A DNA stretch of 64,000 nucleotides from Bacteroidota bacterium (GCA_018818065.1 JAHISV010000008.1:124001-188000), one strand, 5' to 3'; positions 25,905 to 36,531 are shown, numbered from the stretch's first letter. Translations and numbers: made by a program. Notes: generated from the letters alone by a model not told the origin.

Positions 25905-26681
25905 TTATTTACTTTGCATCTTTTGTTTAATCTGCAAACAATGCTGAGTATGTGGAACAGCCTGCAATCTGTCTAAGGGAATCAAGGGACAAGTTGGGCA
26001 AAGGTTCTGCGGTTCATCAATACAATCAGAACAAATTCCATATGTACCTAATTCGATTCGTTGAAGAGCATCCTCAAGGTAACCCAAAAATTTATTCTCT
26101 CTCTGCGCCCATAAATATAATTTTTCGCGTTCCATAGCATCCGTTCCCTGTTCCGCCATATGCAGGGAATAGGGTGAATTCTCATTCACATACTGCCCTG
26201 TTGTTGGATCCATCATTTGGTCTTTAAGGCTCTGCAACTGCTCAATAATCTCATTTCTCTTTTCCATGATTATTTTCTTGATCGTCAGAAGCTCCTTTTT
26301 ATTATAGCCCTTTACTTTTCTGACTTTCTTTGGCTCAGAAATAACATTGGTTTCGACAACTTTTGCTTTCTTATCAACTTTTTGGGGAGCCAATGCCTTT
26401 TTTACTGAAGCGGATTTTTTAACTGAGCCAGCACTTTTAACAGGTTCAGTTTTTTTGGGGGCAACTTTTTTAATTGCCTTAGCCTTTACAGCTGGTTTCT
26501 TAGCAGTCGTTAATTTATTTTCTGCCGTTGCTTTCTTGGTCGTTACCGTTTTTTTTGCGGCAGTAGTTTTTTTAACTACTACTTTTTTGTCAGCAGCTTT
26601 TACAACTGTTTTCTTTGGTTTACTCGCTGCTGCTTTTTTAACAGTACTGGCATTAGTATTTTTTTTCGTTGCTTTTGCCAT
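25905..26681 (-). CDS. DksA/TraR-type zinc-finger protein with histone H1-like N-terminal arm
   Basis: 258 residues in two parts. Residues 1-about 120 are almost only Lys, Ala, Val, Thr and Pro in repeats such as 'KKTTAAKKTVTTKKA', like eukaryotic H1 tails and bacterial AlgP/Hc proteins that bind DNA. Residues about 125-258 are a DksA/TraR domain: coiled coil 'IIMEKRNEIIEQLQSLKDQM', then a C-terminal zinc finger ('CSDCIDEPQNLCPTC' and a later Cys). DksA acts through the RNA polymerase secondary channel; the arm could tether the protein to DNA. Similar DksA-domain proteins without the arm lie beside lspA in other phyla. ATG start preceded by GGAGGATAA. Confidence 0.85.
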   Translation of the reverse strand: MAKATKKNTNASTVKKAAASKPKKTVVKAADKKVVVKKTTAAKKTVTTKKATAENKLTTAKKPAVKAKAIKKVAPKKTEPVKSAGSVKKSASVKKALAPQKVDKKAKVVETNVISEPKKVRKVKGYNKKELLTIKKIIMEKRNEIIEQLQSLKDQMMDPTTGQYVNENSPYSLHMAEQGTDAMEREKLYLWAQRENKFLGYLEDALQRIELGTYGICSDCIDEPQNLCPTCPLIPLDRLQAVPHTQHCLQIKQKMQSK

Positions 26682-26704
26682 ATTATCCTCCAGTTACACA
26701 GTTG

Positions 26705-29700
26705 TCAATTGACTTTAACAATAACAATATTACAATCGTAATCACCAATGTTCAGTTCTTGTCTAAATCCATCTTCAGACAACTCAGACTGAATAGTATC
26801 GGCTAATACTTCATTTGAAATATAATTAGAAAATTTCAGAATATATTCAACAAATTTTGCATCACTTTCGAATTGCACTTTAATACGATCAACTACATCT
26901 AGACCGCCTTCTTTTCTCATGTTCTGAATACGATTGACGAACTCACGGGCATATCCTTCGGCAATAAGTTCTTCTGTAAGTTCAGTATCAATTGCGACAG
27001 TTATTCCCTCTTCAGTTTCAACCATCCAGCCTTCAATTTCGGTACTAACTATTTCAACATCTTCCCTGCTAATTGTAACAGATTCTCCACTCACATCCAA
27101 AGTCAATTCCCCAGTCGAATCGATACTAGCAATCTGTTCTTTTGAAAGATCTTTAATTGCACTAGCTAAAGGTTTTACCAGCTTACCATATTTAGGTCCA
27201 ATAGTCTTGAAATTAGCCTTGGCAGATTTAGTTACAATTCCGGAGTCATCCGCAAGAACAACCAATTCCTTGATATTTACTTCCTCAAGAATAACATCTT
27301 TTATATTTTCCACTGCATCACGAAACTTAGGATCCAGGGCAATCATTATCTTTTGAAGTGGTTGTCTTACTTTAAGATTGGATTTTGCCCGCATGGCCCT
27401 CGTCAAATAAACGACCTTCTGAGCCATTTCCATTTTAACTTCTAAAGATTCATCCCTGTATTCTGAAGTTGGAAAATCTACCAGATGAATTGATTCATAT
27501 TTTTCAAGACCCGAAATACTATTTAGATTTTGATAAATCTCCTCCGTAATAAAAGGAGCAAACGGAGATGTCAATTTACAAATTGTAACTAAACATTCGT
27601 ATAAAGTCTGGTAAGCAGATAATTTATTTTCGTTAATCTCTGATTTCCAGAAACGTCTTCTTGACCTGCGAACGTACCAGTTGGATAATTCATCAATAGT
27701 GTAATTCATGATGGCTCTTGAAGCCCTTGTTACATCGTAACTATCCATCTGCTGCTCATATTCGGCAACTAGCGAGTTTAACTTGCTGATTATCCATCTA
27801 TCTATTTCAGGTCGTTTCTCATATGGAATAATATCTTCACTAAAATTGAAATTATCAATATTGGCATACATCGCAAAGAAATTATATGTATTGACCAGAG
27901 TGCCAAAGAATTTTCTTTGAGACTCAACAATTCCCTCTTCGTCAAATAGTGTTGGTTTCCAGGGAGGACTTGTGGTTACAAGATACCATCTGGTAACATC
28001 AGCACCAAACTTATCAAACAGTTCAAAAGGATTAACAGTATTTCCTTTCGATTTGGACATTTTCAAACCCTTCTTATCGAGGATCAGCTCGTTAACGAGA
28101 ATATTTTTATACGCAACACTATCAAATAGCATAGTAGCTATGGCATGCATTGTATAGAACCATCCTCTGGTTTGATCAATTCCTTCGCAGATAAAATCGG
28201 AAGGGAAGTTCTGTTCAAACAACTCTTTATTCTCGAAGGGATAATGATATTGAGCAAAGGGCATACAACCAGAGTCGAACCAAACATCTATAAGCTCGGG
28301 AGTCCTAACATATATTTTACCGTTCCTCTCAAACTTCACTTTATCAACAAATGGCTTGTGAAGATCAAGATCATTAACTTCTGTAAGAGAAACCCTCTTT
28401 CCATCCTCTTCAATAAAACCTTCCCGAAGTTGCTCGATACTTCCCACAGCAAAACTATCTTCTCCATCTTCACTTACCCAGATTGGTAATGGTGTGGCCC
28501 AGAATCTATCACGTGATAAAGCCCAGTCCTTATTATCTTCCAACCAGTTACCAAAACGGCCAGAACCAACTTCAGGTGGACACCAATTAATAGTTTTATT
28601 TAACTCAACCATTCTATCAGCAATTGACGTGGTTTTGATGAACCAGGACTCTCTAGCATAATATATTACAGGAACATCATCAAAACGCCAGCTAAACGGG
28701 TATGAGTGAGTAATAGTCTCTTTCTTATATAACTTTCCTTCAGCTCTTAATTTCTGAATGATGCCTGCATCAGCATCTTTAACAAACTGTCCGGCAAAAT
28801 CTGTTACTTCCTCGGTGAATAAACCACCTCTGGTAACGGGCTGCAGGAATGGTAAGTTATGTTCCTTTGATAATTCATAGTCATCAGCGCCGAATGCCGG
28901 AGCGATATGTACAATACCTGAACCATCTGAAGTACTAACAAAGTTTGCACCCAAAGCATAGAAGCCTTTTTTGTCAACTTCCATATAGTCCATTAATTGT
29001 TCGTAATCCTGACCTATTAGATCAGAACCTTTATACTCCTCAACAATTTCATAGTCTTCTCTAATAACTTCTAAGCGAGCCTTAGCAAGGATGAGGTAAA
29101 CGCCTTCAGTTTTAATTTTAACATAATCAATATCAGCACCCACAGCCAAAGCAACGTTGGATACTAAGGTCCATGGAGTTGTTGTCCAAACCAGAAAATA
29201 AGTATCTCCGCTTTTAGACAGTTCGGAATCCTTAAGTTTCATGAGGACGTAAACAGATGGGTCTTTAGTGTCCTTGTAGCCCAATGCCAGTTCGTGAGAA
29301 CTAAGAACTGTTTCTGATCGAGGGCATTGAGGAACGATTTTGTAGTCCTTAAAAATAAGTCCTTTATCAAACATGGTTTTTAGAGCCCACCAAACAGACT
29401 CAATATATTCATTTGTGCAGGTAACATAAGCAGAGTCAAGGTCAATCCAATACCCCATACGCTCAGTCATTTTTTCCCATAAATCTTTATAGGTAAAAAC
29501 AGACTCGCGGCAAGCCGCATTATATTTTTCTACACCAAACTCAGGAATTTCACTTTTACTTTTAATCCCAAGGTGTTTTTCAACTTCAATTTCAACTGGT
29601 AAACCATGAGTATCCCAACCGGCCTTACGGTTTACATGATAGCCTTGTAAAGTTTTGTATCTGCAAACAATATCCTTAAGAGAACGTGCCATTACATGAT

Positions 29701-29869
29701 GGATACCTGGTTTTCCATTTGCTGTGGGAGGTCCCTCATAAAAAGTGAATGGTTTTGATTCATCTCTTGTAGAGATACTTTTTTCAAATATCTTATTTTC
29801 CTTCCAGAATTCGAGAATTTTTTCTTCAATTTCCGGGTAGTTTACTTTGTCTTTGAATTGCTTAAACAT
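26705..29869 (-). CDS. ileS: Isoleucyl-tRNA synthetase
   Basis: 1054 residues, class I synthetase charging tRNA-Ile. The HIGH region is 'GPPTANGKPGIHHVM', KMSKS is 'GLKMSKSKGN', and the editing (CP1) domain lies between them with 'FVWTTTPWTL'-type sequence ('LVWTTTPWTL'). At about 1050 residues and with this N-terminus it belongs to the longer, eukaryote-like IleS type rather than the 930-residue type; the longer type often shows mupirocin tolerance in other bacteria, which is only a family statement here. Flanked by the dksA-like, lspA and rluD genes in the order common for ileS-lspA. Confidence 0.97.
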   Translation of the reverse strand: MFKQFKDKVNYPEIEEKILEFWKENKIFEKSISTRDESKPFTFYEGPPTANGKPGIHHVMARSLKDIVCRYKTLQGYHVNRKAGWDTHGLPVEIEVEKHLGIKSKSEIPEFGVEKYNAACRESVFTYKDLWEKMTERMGYWIDLDSAYVTCTNEYIESVWWALKTMFDKGLIFKDYKIVPQCPRSETVLSSHELALGYKDTKDPSVYVLMKLKDSELSKSGDTYFLVWTTTPWTLVSNVALAVGADIDYVKIKTEGVYLILAKARLEVIREDYEIVEEYKGSDLIGQDYEQLMDYMEVDKKGFYALGANFVSTSDGSGIVHIAPAFGADDYELSKEHNLPFLQPVTRGGLFTEEVTDFAGQFVKDADAGIIQKLRAEGKLYKKETITHSYPFSWRFDDVPVIYYARESWFIKTTSIADRMVELNKTINWCPPEVGSGRFGNWLEDNKDWALSRDRFWATPLPIWVSEDGEDSFAVGSIEQLREGFIEEDGKRVSLTEVNDLDLHKPFVDKVKFERNGKIYVRTPELIDVWFDSGCMPFAQYHYPFENKELFEQNFPSDFICEGIDQTRGWFYTMHAIATMLFDSVAYKNILVNELILDKKGLKMSKSKGNTVNPFELFDKFGADVTRWYLVTTSPPWKPTLFDEEGIVESQRKFFGTLVNTYNFFAMYANIDNFNFSEDIIPYEKRPEIDRWIISKLNSLVAEYEQQMDSYDVTRASRAIMNYTIDELSNWYVRRSRRRFWKSEINENKLSAYQTLYECLVTICKLTSPFAPFITEEIYQNLNSISGLEKYESIHLVDFPTSEYRDESLEVKMEMAQKVVYLTRAMRAKSNLKVRQPLQKIMIALDPKFRDAVENIKDVILEEVNIKELVVLADDSGIVTKSAKANFKTIGPKYGKLVKPLASAIKDLSKEQIASIDSTGELTLDVSGESVTISREDVEIVSTEIEGWMVETEEGITVAIDTELTEELIAEGYAREFVNRIQNMRKEGGLDVVDRIKVQFESDAKFVEYILKFSNYISNEVLADTIQSELSEDGFRQELNIGDYDCNIVIVKVN

Positions 29870-29899
29870 CTTTCACCATTTTTCTAAAAGTTAGTTCTA

Positions 29900-30520
29900 C
29901 TACTTGTATTCTGATTCTTGCTCGTACTTTTTAATTAGCTCTCTTTCAACTTTTATGAATTCTCTTAACTGAGTTTCAATTCGGTTTTTATTTGTAATGA
30001 TTTCATTCCGTTGTTTTTCAGCTTCGAACAACATCTTATCAGCATCAAGTTTTGCTTTATTTAAAATTAGAAATGCTTCTTTTTCACTGTTTTCTTTCAG
30101 GTTTGGTTCTTTCTTCTCAGTCTTTTTACAAACTGCCAATTCTTTTTGCAGTAAAGTCAGCTCGGCTACAGACATTCCGAAAAAGGCCATGCTGCCCAAC
30201 ATAATATTTCTTAATGAATAGAGAATTAAGTTCTCAGTTACAACTTCATTAACACCGAAGTACTTGTTAAAGAACATTATTAATCCCATTCCGATGGCAG
30301 CAGCACCAATAATAACAGAGAAAACTACTTTACCGCCAAACTTCCATCCTAATGTCTTGTTAATTAACCAGCCGCATACAAATGCAAATAATGAAAGGAT
30401 AAACCAGACTGAGAAATTCTGAAATCCAACATCAAACAAATCCGCACTAAGAAAATTTGAGAGAAACATAAGAATTGCTAGCAAAGCCGGCGTAAGGTAA
30501 TATGTAAGTTTGGTTTTCAT
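29900..30520 (-). CDS. Hypothetical membrane protein with C-terminal coiled coil
   Basis: 206 residues. About four transmembrane helices in the first 120 residues ('LLAILMFLSNFLS', 'FILSLFAFVCGWL', 'VVFSVIIGAAAIGMGLIMF', 'IMLGSMAFFGMSVAEL'), then a charged helical cytoplasmic tail (about 125-206) rich in Lys/Glu. No family recognised. It overlaps the punA stop codon by 1 bp and precedes ileS by about 30 bp. Its position next to divIVA-punA, with a coiled-coil tail, would fit a membrane partner of DivIVA-like proteins, but that is speculation. Confidence 0.62.
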   Translation of the reverse strand: MKTKLTYYLTPALLAILMFLSNFLSADLFDVGFQNFSVWFILSLFAFVCGWLINKTLGWKFGGKVVFSVIIGAAAIGMGLIMFFNKYFGVNEVVTENLILYSLRNIMLGSMAFFGMSVAELTLLQKELAVCKKTEKKEPNLKENSEKEAFLILNKAKLDADKMLFEAEKQRNEIITNKNRIETQLREFIKVERELIKKYEQESEYK

Positions 30521-31341
30521 TATAGTTCTGCAATAACCTCTTTCATGATCAATGTCATTTTGGGTTCTGTTTTCATTGCTGTCGCAATAATTTCTTCAAC
30601 ATCAACTGGTCGCAAGGAATCAGGAAAACATTCATCCGTGATGATGCTTAAACCGAGTACTTTTATACCCATGTGATTCGCTACGATGTTTTCAGGTATT
30701 GTCGACATACCAACGACATCAGCACCGATATTTCTCAAAAATCTATATTCCGCCCTTGTTTCCAAATTTGGTCCGGGTACACCCACATAAACACCTTTTT
30801 TAACAGAGACCTGATTTTTTAAGGCAACCTTTTCAGCCAATGCGATTAATTTTTTATCATATGGTTCGCTCATGTCAGGGAACCTAGGTCCTAATTCATC
30901 CTCATTTTTACCAATGAGTGGATTATCACCCAACAGATTAATATGATCAACCATCAACATAATATCACCGCGACTGAACAATGGGTTCATTCCACCGCAA
31001 GCGTTTGAAACAAGCAGAGTTTCAACTCCTAAAAATTTCATCACACGAACAGGATAGGTAATTTGCTGCATCGAGTAACCTTCATAGTAATGAAATCTAC
31101 CCTGCATTGCCACAATATTTTTGCCGGACAACTTACCAAAAATCAGTTTGCCCTGGTGCGATTCCACCGTTGACAAAGGAAAATAAGGTAAGTCGGCGTA
31201 GTCTATCTCATGCTCGATTTCAATCTCTTTGATTAAACCACCTAGTCCGGTGCCAAGAATAATTCCTACTTCATATTTTTGGGAAGTTTTTTCCTGAATA
31301 ACTTTTAGTGTTTCGTTAATCTTATTAATTAACTCGCTCAT
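30520..31341 (-). CDS. punA: Purine nucleoside phosphorylase
   Basis: 273 residues of the trimeric PNP family that splits inosine/guanosine with phosphate into base and ribose 1-phosphate. Family blocks: 'GIILGTGLGGL' (phosphate-binding), 'GKLSGKNIVAMQGRFHYYEG', 'VSNACGGMNP', 'GPNLETRAEYRFLR', 'DVVGMSTIPE' and 'SIITDECF'; all fit the low-molecular-mass class, not the hexameric DeoD class. ATG overlaps the divIVA stop by 4 bp. Confidence 0.94.
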   Translation of the reverse strand: MSELINKINETLKVIQEKTSQKYEVGIILGTGLGGLIKEIEIEHEIDYADLPYFPLSTVESHQGKLIFGKLSGKNIVAMQGRFHYYEGYSMQQITYPVRVMKFLGVETLLVSNACGGMNPLFSRGDIMLMVDHINLLGDNPLIGKNEDELGPRFPDMSEPYDKKLIALAEKVALKNQVSVKKGVYVGVPGPNLETRAEYRFLRNIGADVVGMSTIPENIVANHMGIKVLGLSIITDECFPDSLRPVDVEEIIATAMKTEPKMTLIMKEVIAEL

Positions 31342-31874
31342 AATAATTTCTCCAATATATCGTCCACATTAATGTCGTTAGATCTATCCGGTTTATTTTC
31401 TTTATAAACCTGAACCGGTTCTGAAACTTCTTCGACATTTAATTCAAGTATACTTGCCTGAGAATTGATCATTGCCTTTAATCTGGCCATTAGTAAATTT
31501 TTCTCTTCTCTTAATTTAAGCACAGAATCTCTAATAAAATCCGCCTGATCCTTAGCACGCTCTACAATTTGTGTCGATTTAAGCTCAGCTTCTCTTATCA
31601 TAAGAGCTGTTTGTTTTTTTGCGGATTCAACAGATTTTGAAGATGATTCCTGCGCTGACAGAAGAGTACTTTGCAGAGATTTTTCAATTTTTCTATACTC
31701 CTGCACCTGCCCTCTAAGCTTATCCAATTCTTCACTAAGTGAAGTATTCTGATTTTGTATTATCTCAAACTCATCAGATAATTTTTCAAGGTAGGCTCTC
31801 ACCTCATCTTTGTCATAGCCGCGTAAGGCTTTGCCAAACTCCTGATTCTTAATACTAAAGGGTGAAAACTTCAT
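31338..31874 (-). CDS. DivIVA-domain protein
   Basis: 178 residues. Residues 1-about 35 carry the DivIVA membrane-binding head ('FSPFSIKNQEFGKALRGYDKDEVRAYL' region, with the hallmark Phe, Gly-Tyr-Asp and Glu-Val). A long coiled coil follows (about 35-140). DivIVA proteins sense curved membrane at poles or septa in Gram-positives; in the FCB group their role is little known. Located between yggS and punA in a gene order that resembles the yggS-divIVA-ileS neighbourhood of Firmicutes. Confidence 0.85.
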   Translation of the reverse strand: MKFSPFSIKNQEFGKALRGYDKDEVRAYLEKLSDEFEIIQNQNTSLSEELDKLRGQVQEYRKIEKSLQSTLLSAQESSSKSVESAKKQTALMIREAELKSTQIVERAKDQADFIRDSVLKLREEKNLLMARLKAMINSQASILELNVEEVSEPVQVYKENKPDRSNDINVDDILEKLL

Positions 31875-31882
31875 AATATTTT

Positions 31883-32569
31883 CTAATTGTTAGAGTTTCT
31901 TTCACCAAAAATGGCGGTACCAATCCTTAACATGGTAGCGCCTTCTTCAATTGCTATCTGGTAATCGTTAGTCATGCCCATGGAAAGTTCTGAAAGTCCA
32001 ATCCCATGGTTATTCATTTCTTCCTGCCATTCTTTAAGCCGCTTAAAACAATCCCGAATAATCTTAACATCTTCTGTAAAGGGAGCCATTGTCATCAAAC
32101 CAACTGGTGATAAGTTAGACGAATTTTTGCAATGTTCAAGTAACAATCGCAAATCATCTTTTGAACGAACACCATATTTAACATCTTCGGCTGATGTATT
32201 TGCTTCAATCAGTACTTTTTGCAATTTATCGATTCCGTTTGCCCGTCTGTTGATTTCGTCAGCAAGTTTAACCGAATCTACAGAATGTATATAATCAGCT
32301 GAATTTATAACATATTTCACTTTATTGGTCTGCAAATGCCCAATATAGTGCCAAATAATCTGCTTCTTTAATTCGAGTGATTTTTCCTTAAATTCCTGTG
32401 CTTTATTCTCTCCAAAATGCAAAATACCAGCCTCAATTCCTTCATAAATCACCTCAAGCGGCATCTTTTTTGAGACAGCAATAAGAGTAATTTCAGACCT
32501 ATCCCTACCTGTTTCGCGGCATTTTTGGGATATGTTATCTTCTACTATTTTTAAGTTATCATCAATCAT
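31883..32569 (-). CDS. yggS: YggS-family pyridoxal-phosphate homeostasis protein
   Basis: 228 residues from the ATG at 32569; the longer frame to 32656 adds a non-family leader that runs into a hairpin. Contains the PLP lysine in 'ITLIAVSKKMP' and 'GENKAQEFKEK', 'WHYIGHLQTNKVKY', 'LSMGMTNDYQIAIEEGATMLRIGTAIFG' blocks of the alanine-racemase-like barrel, all characteristic of YggS/PROSC. No enzymatic activity is known; it buffers PLP. First gene of the minus-strand run to rluD. Confidence 0.92.
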   Translation of the reverse strand: MIDDNLKIVEDNISQKCRETGRDRSEITLIAVSKKMPLEVIYEGIEAGILHFGENKAQEFKEKSLELKKQIIWHYIGHLQTNKVKYVINSADYIHSVDSVKLADEINRRANGIDKLQKVLIEANTSAEDVKYGVRSKDDLRLLLEHCKNSSNLSPVGLMTMAPFTEDVKIIRDCFKRLKEWQEEMNNHGIGLSELSMGMTNDYQIAIEEGATMLRIGTAIFGERNSNN

Positions 32570-32641
32570 TTTTTTGCATTTAAGAGTGGGAATGTATTGC
32601 TTTTGGGAGCAAATGTCAAGGAATTCAAATTGGCTAAAGTG

Positions 32642-32667
32642 AAAGGGGGTAAGCATTTACCCCCTTT
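32642..32667 (-). terminator. Rho-independent terminator after nrdJ
   Basis: Perfect 11-bp stem AAAGGGGGTAA/TTACCCCCTTT with a 4-nt loop between the nrdJ stop and the yggS start. The following minus-strand T-tract is short (TTTCACTTT), so it may be leaky. Confidence 0.72.
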
Positions 32668-32694
32668 GAAATATATCTTATTATTTTTTTTGTT

Positions 32695-35600
32695 TTAGCT
32701 ACAGCCAGTTGTTGCACCACATGTTGTACATTTAAGACAAGTGCCATTTCTAACCATAGTCATGCTTTGGCAATCGGGACATATATCACCAGTAAAACCT
32801 CTTTCTCTGGCTTTAATGACCTCTTTCTGATGTGCCATTGCCTTGCTTCTAACATCTCTTCCATTACCGCCACCATTTGTGGGGATTTCAACAGGTATTG
32901 GTTCTTCAACATCGAGTTCAATCATTCTTTCGCTTACTATCTCTTCACTTTCAAATTCCGGCTGTTCCAACGCCTTAGGAGTCAAAGGTTTTTTAAGTAC
33001 TTTCTCTTCATCAACATGCGATAAATCATCACGTCCAAGATAAGTAACAGCCAATTCCCTGAAAATATAATCAATAACTGATGTCGCCATTTTAATGCGT
33101 TTATGACCGGTGACAACTCCACTTGGTTCAAAACGTGTGAATACAAAGGCATCAACAAATTCTTCCAGTGGAACGCCGTGCTGCAAACCAAGGGAAATGG
33201 CAATTGCAAAAACATTAAGCAAACTTCTAACAGCAGCACCTTCCCGATGCATATCTATAAAAATTTCACCTAATTGTCCATTATCATAATCACCCGTTCT
33301 TAGATATAAGTTTTGACCATTTATTTTAACTTTTTGAGTAAATCCTGATCTTCTATCCGGAAGCCTTCTTCTTTTGGCAATATATCTGTGAATTATTCTT
33401 TCAGCGATTTTAATAATATCATTTTCTTCTTTTTTCTCAATTATTTCTTCAACATCTTCTGCTGAAAGAGAGTTAAGCGGCTGAGAAAGTTTTGACCCGT
33501 CTCTGTAAAGAGCATTAGCTTTAATACCCATTTGCCAGGAAAGATGATAAGCCTTCTGGATATCCTCAATGGAAGCATCATTAGGAAGATTTATTGTTTT
33601 TGAAATAGCTCCGGAAATGAAAGGTTGCGCTGCAGCCATCATATAGATATGCGCATCCTGTTTAATATATCTGGTTCCGGTTTTTCCACATTTGCTGGCA
33701 CAATCAAAAACAGGATAATGTTCATGCTTAAGATATGGAGCCCCTTCTATTGTCATTGTTCCACAAATATAGTCGTTAGCTTTTCTTATCTCATCCTGCT
33801 TAAAGCCAAGCTCTTTAATGATATCAAGGTCGTAGTCATTAAGTCTGTCATTATCGATACCGAGCACATCGTTACAGAATTTTTCACCGAGTGTGAATTT
33901 ATTGAAGGCAAAACTGATTTCAAAAACTGAGGGCAAAGATGCTTCGACTTTGTTAAGAATTTCGTCTGTAAAGCCTTTTGTCTTTAAAGACTCGCGGTTT
34001 ATATGAGGGCATCCTTCAAGAGTACCGGAACCTTTAGCAAATTTAACAATTTCACCAATCTGGTCTTTGCTGTATCCAAGACTCTTTAAAGCTGGTGGAA
34101 TTGCCTGGTTGATTATTTTGAAATATCCACCTCCGGCAAGTTTCTTAAACTTTACAAGAGAAAAATCGGGCTCAATGCCGGTTGTATCACAGTCCATTAC
34201 CAAACCAATTGTACCTGTCGGTGCAACTACAGTAACCTGTGCGTTTCTGAAACCATGCTCCATACCCAATTCAACCGCAATATTGGAATCTTCACGAGCT
34301 GCTTCAAGTAAATCTGATGGACAATACTTTGGATCAATACCTACTGGATAGATTGTAATTCCTTCGTACTCTTCTTTTGGCACGTTGAACGCAGCTCGTC
34401 TGTGGTTGTTAAGTACTCTTAACATGTGTGTCTTATTTTTCTCATAGTAATCAAACGTACCTAATTCTTTTGCCATCTCAGCTGAGGTTGCGTACGAGCG
34501 CATATGCATAATTGCCGAAAGAGCCCCACAAATTGCATTTGCTTCTTTAGAATCATAGGCGATTCCCTGTCTCATAAGAAGTGAGCCAAGATTAGCATAA
34601 CCAAGACCTAATGTTCTGAAATCGTAACTTCTTTGAGCAATTTCACGACTGGGATATTGTGCCATCATAACACTTATTTCAAGTACAATTGTCCACAAAC
34701 GTGTTGCATGCCGAAAACTCTTAATATTAAATTCACCAGTTGAATCATCATGGAATTTCACAAGATTTAATGAAGCAAGATTACATGCAGTATCATCCAG
34801 GAACATATATTCACTACATGGATTGGAAGCTCTTATATCACCATCTTCAGGGCAGGTATGCCATTCATTAATTGTTGTATGATATTGTAAGCCGGGATCA
34901 GCGCACGACCATGCAGCATATCCAATATCATCCCATAATTTTTTTGCCTTTATTGATTTATGTGGTTTTGCGAATCTATTTTCTTTTTTTGCCTTGGCAA
35001 GTTCAGTTCTCCAATAAAGATTCCAATCATCATCATTGTCAACTGCAGTCATAAAATCATTAGTCACACGAACAGAGTTATTTGAATTCTGCCCGGAAAC
35101 AGTCACATAAGCTTCAGAATCCCAATCAGTGTCGTATATTGGGAATTCAATTTTCTTGAAACCCAACTTAGCCATATGAATGGTTCTTTCAATGTAGTTG
35201 TCTGGTACACTAGCCCTACGGGCTTCAATTACTGCTTCACGTAATTTTTTGTTGGATTTCTTACTGAAACGATCATTTTCAGGATGTTCAGCATAACAGG
35301 CATTTACGATATTATTTAGGTGCTCATTACACAATTTTGAACCCGCTACCAAAGCGGCAACTTTTTGCTCCTCTTTCACCTTCCAGTTTATATATTCATC
35401 AATATCAGGATGATCAACATCCAGTGTTACCATTTTTGCAGCACGCCTGGTAGTACCACCGGATTTTATGGCGCCAGCTGATCTATCCCCTATTTTAAGA
35501 AATGACATCAAGCCGGATGATCTGCCACCGCCACTTAAAGGTTCACCTTCGCCACGCACATTGGAAAAATTAGTTCCGGTTCCTGACCCATATTTGAATA

Positions 35601-36270
35601 ATCTGGCTTCACGAACCCATAGATCCATGATGCCACCTTCGTTAACAAGACCGTCATCAAGCGATTGAATAAAACATGCATGTGGTTGAGGGTGAGTGTA
35701 TGCATCAACAGAAGTAGTTAATTTCCCAGTTTGATAGTCAACATAATAATGTCCTTGTGAGGGACCATTTATTCCATATGCCCAGTTCAACCCTGTGTTG
35801 AACCATTGAGGGCTGTTAGGAGCCGTGTACTGGCTTGCCAGCATATAAACTAACTCATCATAGAATGTTTTTGCATCTTCTTCGGAGTCAAAATAACCGC
35901 CTTTCCATCCCCAATATGTCCATGTTCCAGCTAGTCTGTGGAACACCTGACGCGAATCAGTTTCTGAAGAGTACCTTTCTTTTTCAGGCAGCTCTTCTAA
36001 CCTTTTTGTATCAGCTACTGAAGGCAATAACCACTTTGGTATATCTTGTTCCTTGTCCCTCTTTAGAAGTCTTGGAACACCCGCTTTTCTGAAATATTTT
36101 TGTGCGATTACATCAGTTGCAACCTGCGACCATGATTTAGGCACACTTACGTCTTCCATACGAAAAACAGTTGTACCATCAGGGTTTTTAATTTCAGATA
36201 CTCGGTTAACAAATTCAATAGATTCTAAGGGGTCTTTACCTGGGGTTGTAAAAAGACGATCTATCTTCAT
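32695..36270 (-). CDS. nrdJ: Vitamin B12-dependent (class II) ribonucleotide reductase
   Basis: 1191 residues, reducing ribonucleotides to deoxyribonucleotides with adenosylcobalamin as radical generator, so it works with or without oxygen. Family blocks: '[10 protein letters not shown]', '[13 protein letters not shown]', '[19 protein letters not shown]', '[18 protein letters not shown]', and a C-terminal region ending in a zinc-type cysteine cluster ('[18 protein letters not shown]') and Thr-Gly-Cys-Ser. No class I or III enzyme is in the window. ATG at 36270 preceded by GAGGGAGAG. About 500 bp of non-coding sequence lies upstream. Confidence 0.97.
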   Translation of the reverse strand: MKIDRLFTTPGKDPLESIEFVNRVSEIKNPDGTTVFRMEDVSVPKSWSQVATDVIAQKYFRKAGVPRLLKRDKEQDIPKWLLPSVADTKRLEELPEKERYSSETDSRQVFHRLAGTWTYWGWKGGYFDSEEDAKTFYDELVYMLASQYTAPNSPQWFNTGLNWAYGINGPSQGHYYVDYQTGKLTTSVDAYTHPQPHACFIQSLDDGLVNEGGIMDLWVREARLFKYGSGTGTNFSNVRGEGEPLSGGGRSSGLMSFLKIGDRSAGAIKSGGTTRRAAKMVTLDVDHPDIDEYINWKVKEEQKVAALVAGSKLCNEHLNNIVNACYAEHPENDRFSKKSNKKLREAVIEARRASVPDNYIERTIHMAKLGFKKIEFPIYDTDWDSEAYVTVSGQNSNNSVRVTNDFMTAVDNDDDWNLYWRTELAKAKKENRFAKPHKSIKAKKLWDDIGYAAWSCADPGLQYHTTINEWHTCPEDGDIRASNPCSEYMFLDDTACNLASLNLVKFHDDSTGEFNIKSFRHATRLWTIVLEISVMMAQYPSREIAQRSYDFRTLGLGYANLGSLLMRQGIAYDSKEANAICGALSAIMHMRSYATSAEMAKELGTFDYYEKNKTHMLRVLNNHRRAAFNVPKEEYEGITIYPVGIDPKYCPSDLLEAAREDSNIAVELGMEHGFRNAQVTVVAPTGTIGLVMDCDTTGIEPDFSLVKFKKLAGGGYFKIINQAIPPALKSLGYSKDQIGEIVKFAKGSGTLEGCPHINRESLKTKGFTDEILNKVEASLPSVFEISFAFNKFTLGEKFCNDVLGIDNDRLNDYDLDIIKELGFKQDEIRKANDYICGTMTIEGAPYLKHEHYPVFDCASKCGKTGTRYIKQDAHIYMMAAAQPFISGAISKTINLPNDASIEDIQKAYHLSWQMGIKANALYRDGSKLSQPLNSLSAEDVEEIIEKKEENDIIKIAERIIHRYIAKRRRLPDRRSGFTQKVKINGQNLYLRTGDYDNGQLGEIFIDMHREGAAVRSLLNVFAIAISLGLQHGVPLEEFVDAFVFTRFEPSGVVTGHKRIKMATSVIDYIFRELAVTYLGRDDLSHVDEEKVLKKPLTPKALEQPEFESEEIVSERMIELDVEEPIPVEIPTNGGGNGRDVRSKAMAHQKEVIKARERGFTGDICPDCQSMTMVRNGTCLKCTTCGATTGCS

Positions 36271-36331
36271 TTAACTCTCCCTCTTTTTAAATTCTTACTT
36301 ATTTATAAAATTATATATATTTAACCAGCTA

Positions 36332-36357
36332 CTGATGACTTTTGAATTCTTCATCAG
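36332..36357. repeat. Inverted repeat in the nrdJ leader
   Basis: CTGATGA and TCATCAG arms around a 12-nt spacer, about 60 bp upstream of the nrdJ start. It could be an operator or a 5' UTR hairpin; no family assigned. Confidence 0.35.
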
Positions 36358-36499
36358 CTTGTATTTTCTTTAGAATTGGGTTGGGCTCAAGTGGAAATCA
36401 AAATAAACAAAAATAAAATGTTAAGCAATCACCTAAGTCACATTTTAAAAAATAATTCAATCAGTTTATAAAAACGTCCACATTTTCATTCCTTGGAGC

Positions 36500-36531
36500 C
36501 AAAGATAAAAAAAAAAATGGACTTTACTAAA
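36500..36531 (-). promoter_or_regulatory. Candidate Bacteroidota-type promoter for nrdJ
   Basis: On the minus strand, TATCTTTG (-7 consensus TAnnTTTG) preceded by TTTA (-33 consensus TTTG) with a 20-bp spacer. If used, the nrdJ message has a 5' leader of about 220 nt. Confidence 0.35.

Noticed and set aside
30575..30586. Second copy of ATTGCTGTCGCA, the core of the candidate activator site
   Set aside because: It lies inside punA, encoding conserved residues, with no dyad ends and no sigma54 promoter near. Treated as chance.
34374..34390. TGGCAC element inside nrdJ (similar one near 57617 in argS)
   Set aside because: No TTGC at the required spacing and both are inside coding sequence; not sigma54 promoters.
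36271..36500. Cobalamin riboswitch upstream of nrdJ
   Set aside because: Read on the minus strand for the B12 box and GCCACTG core; neither is present.
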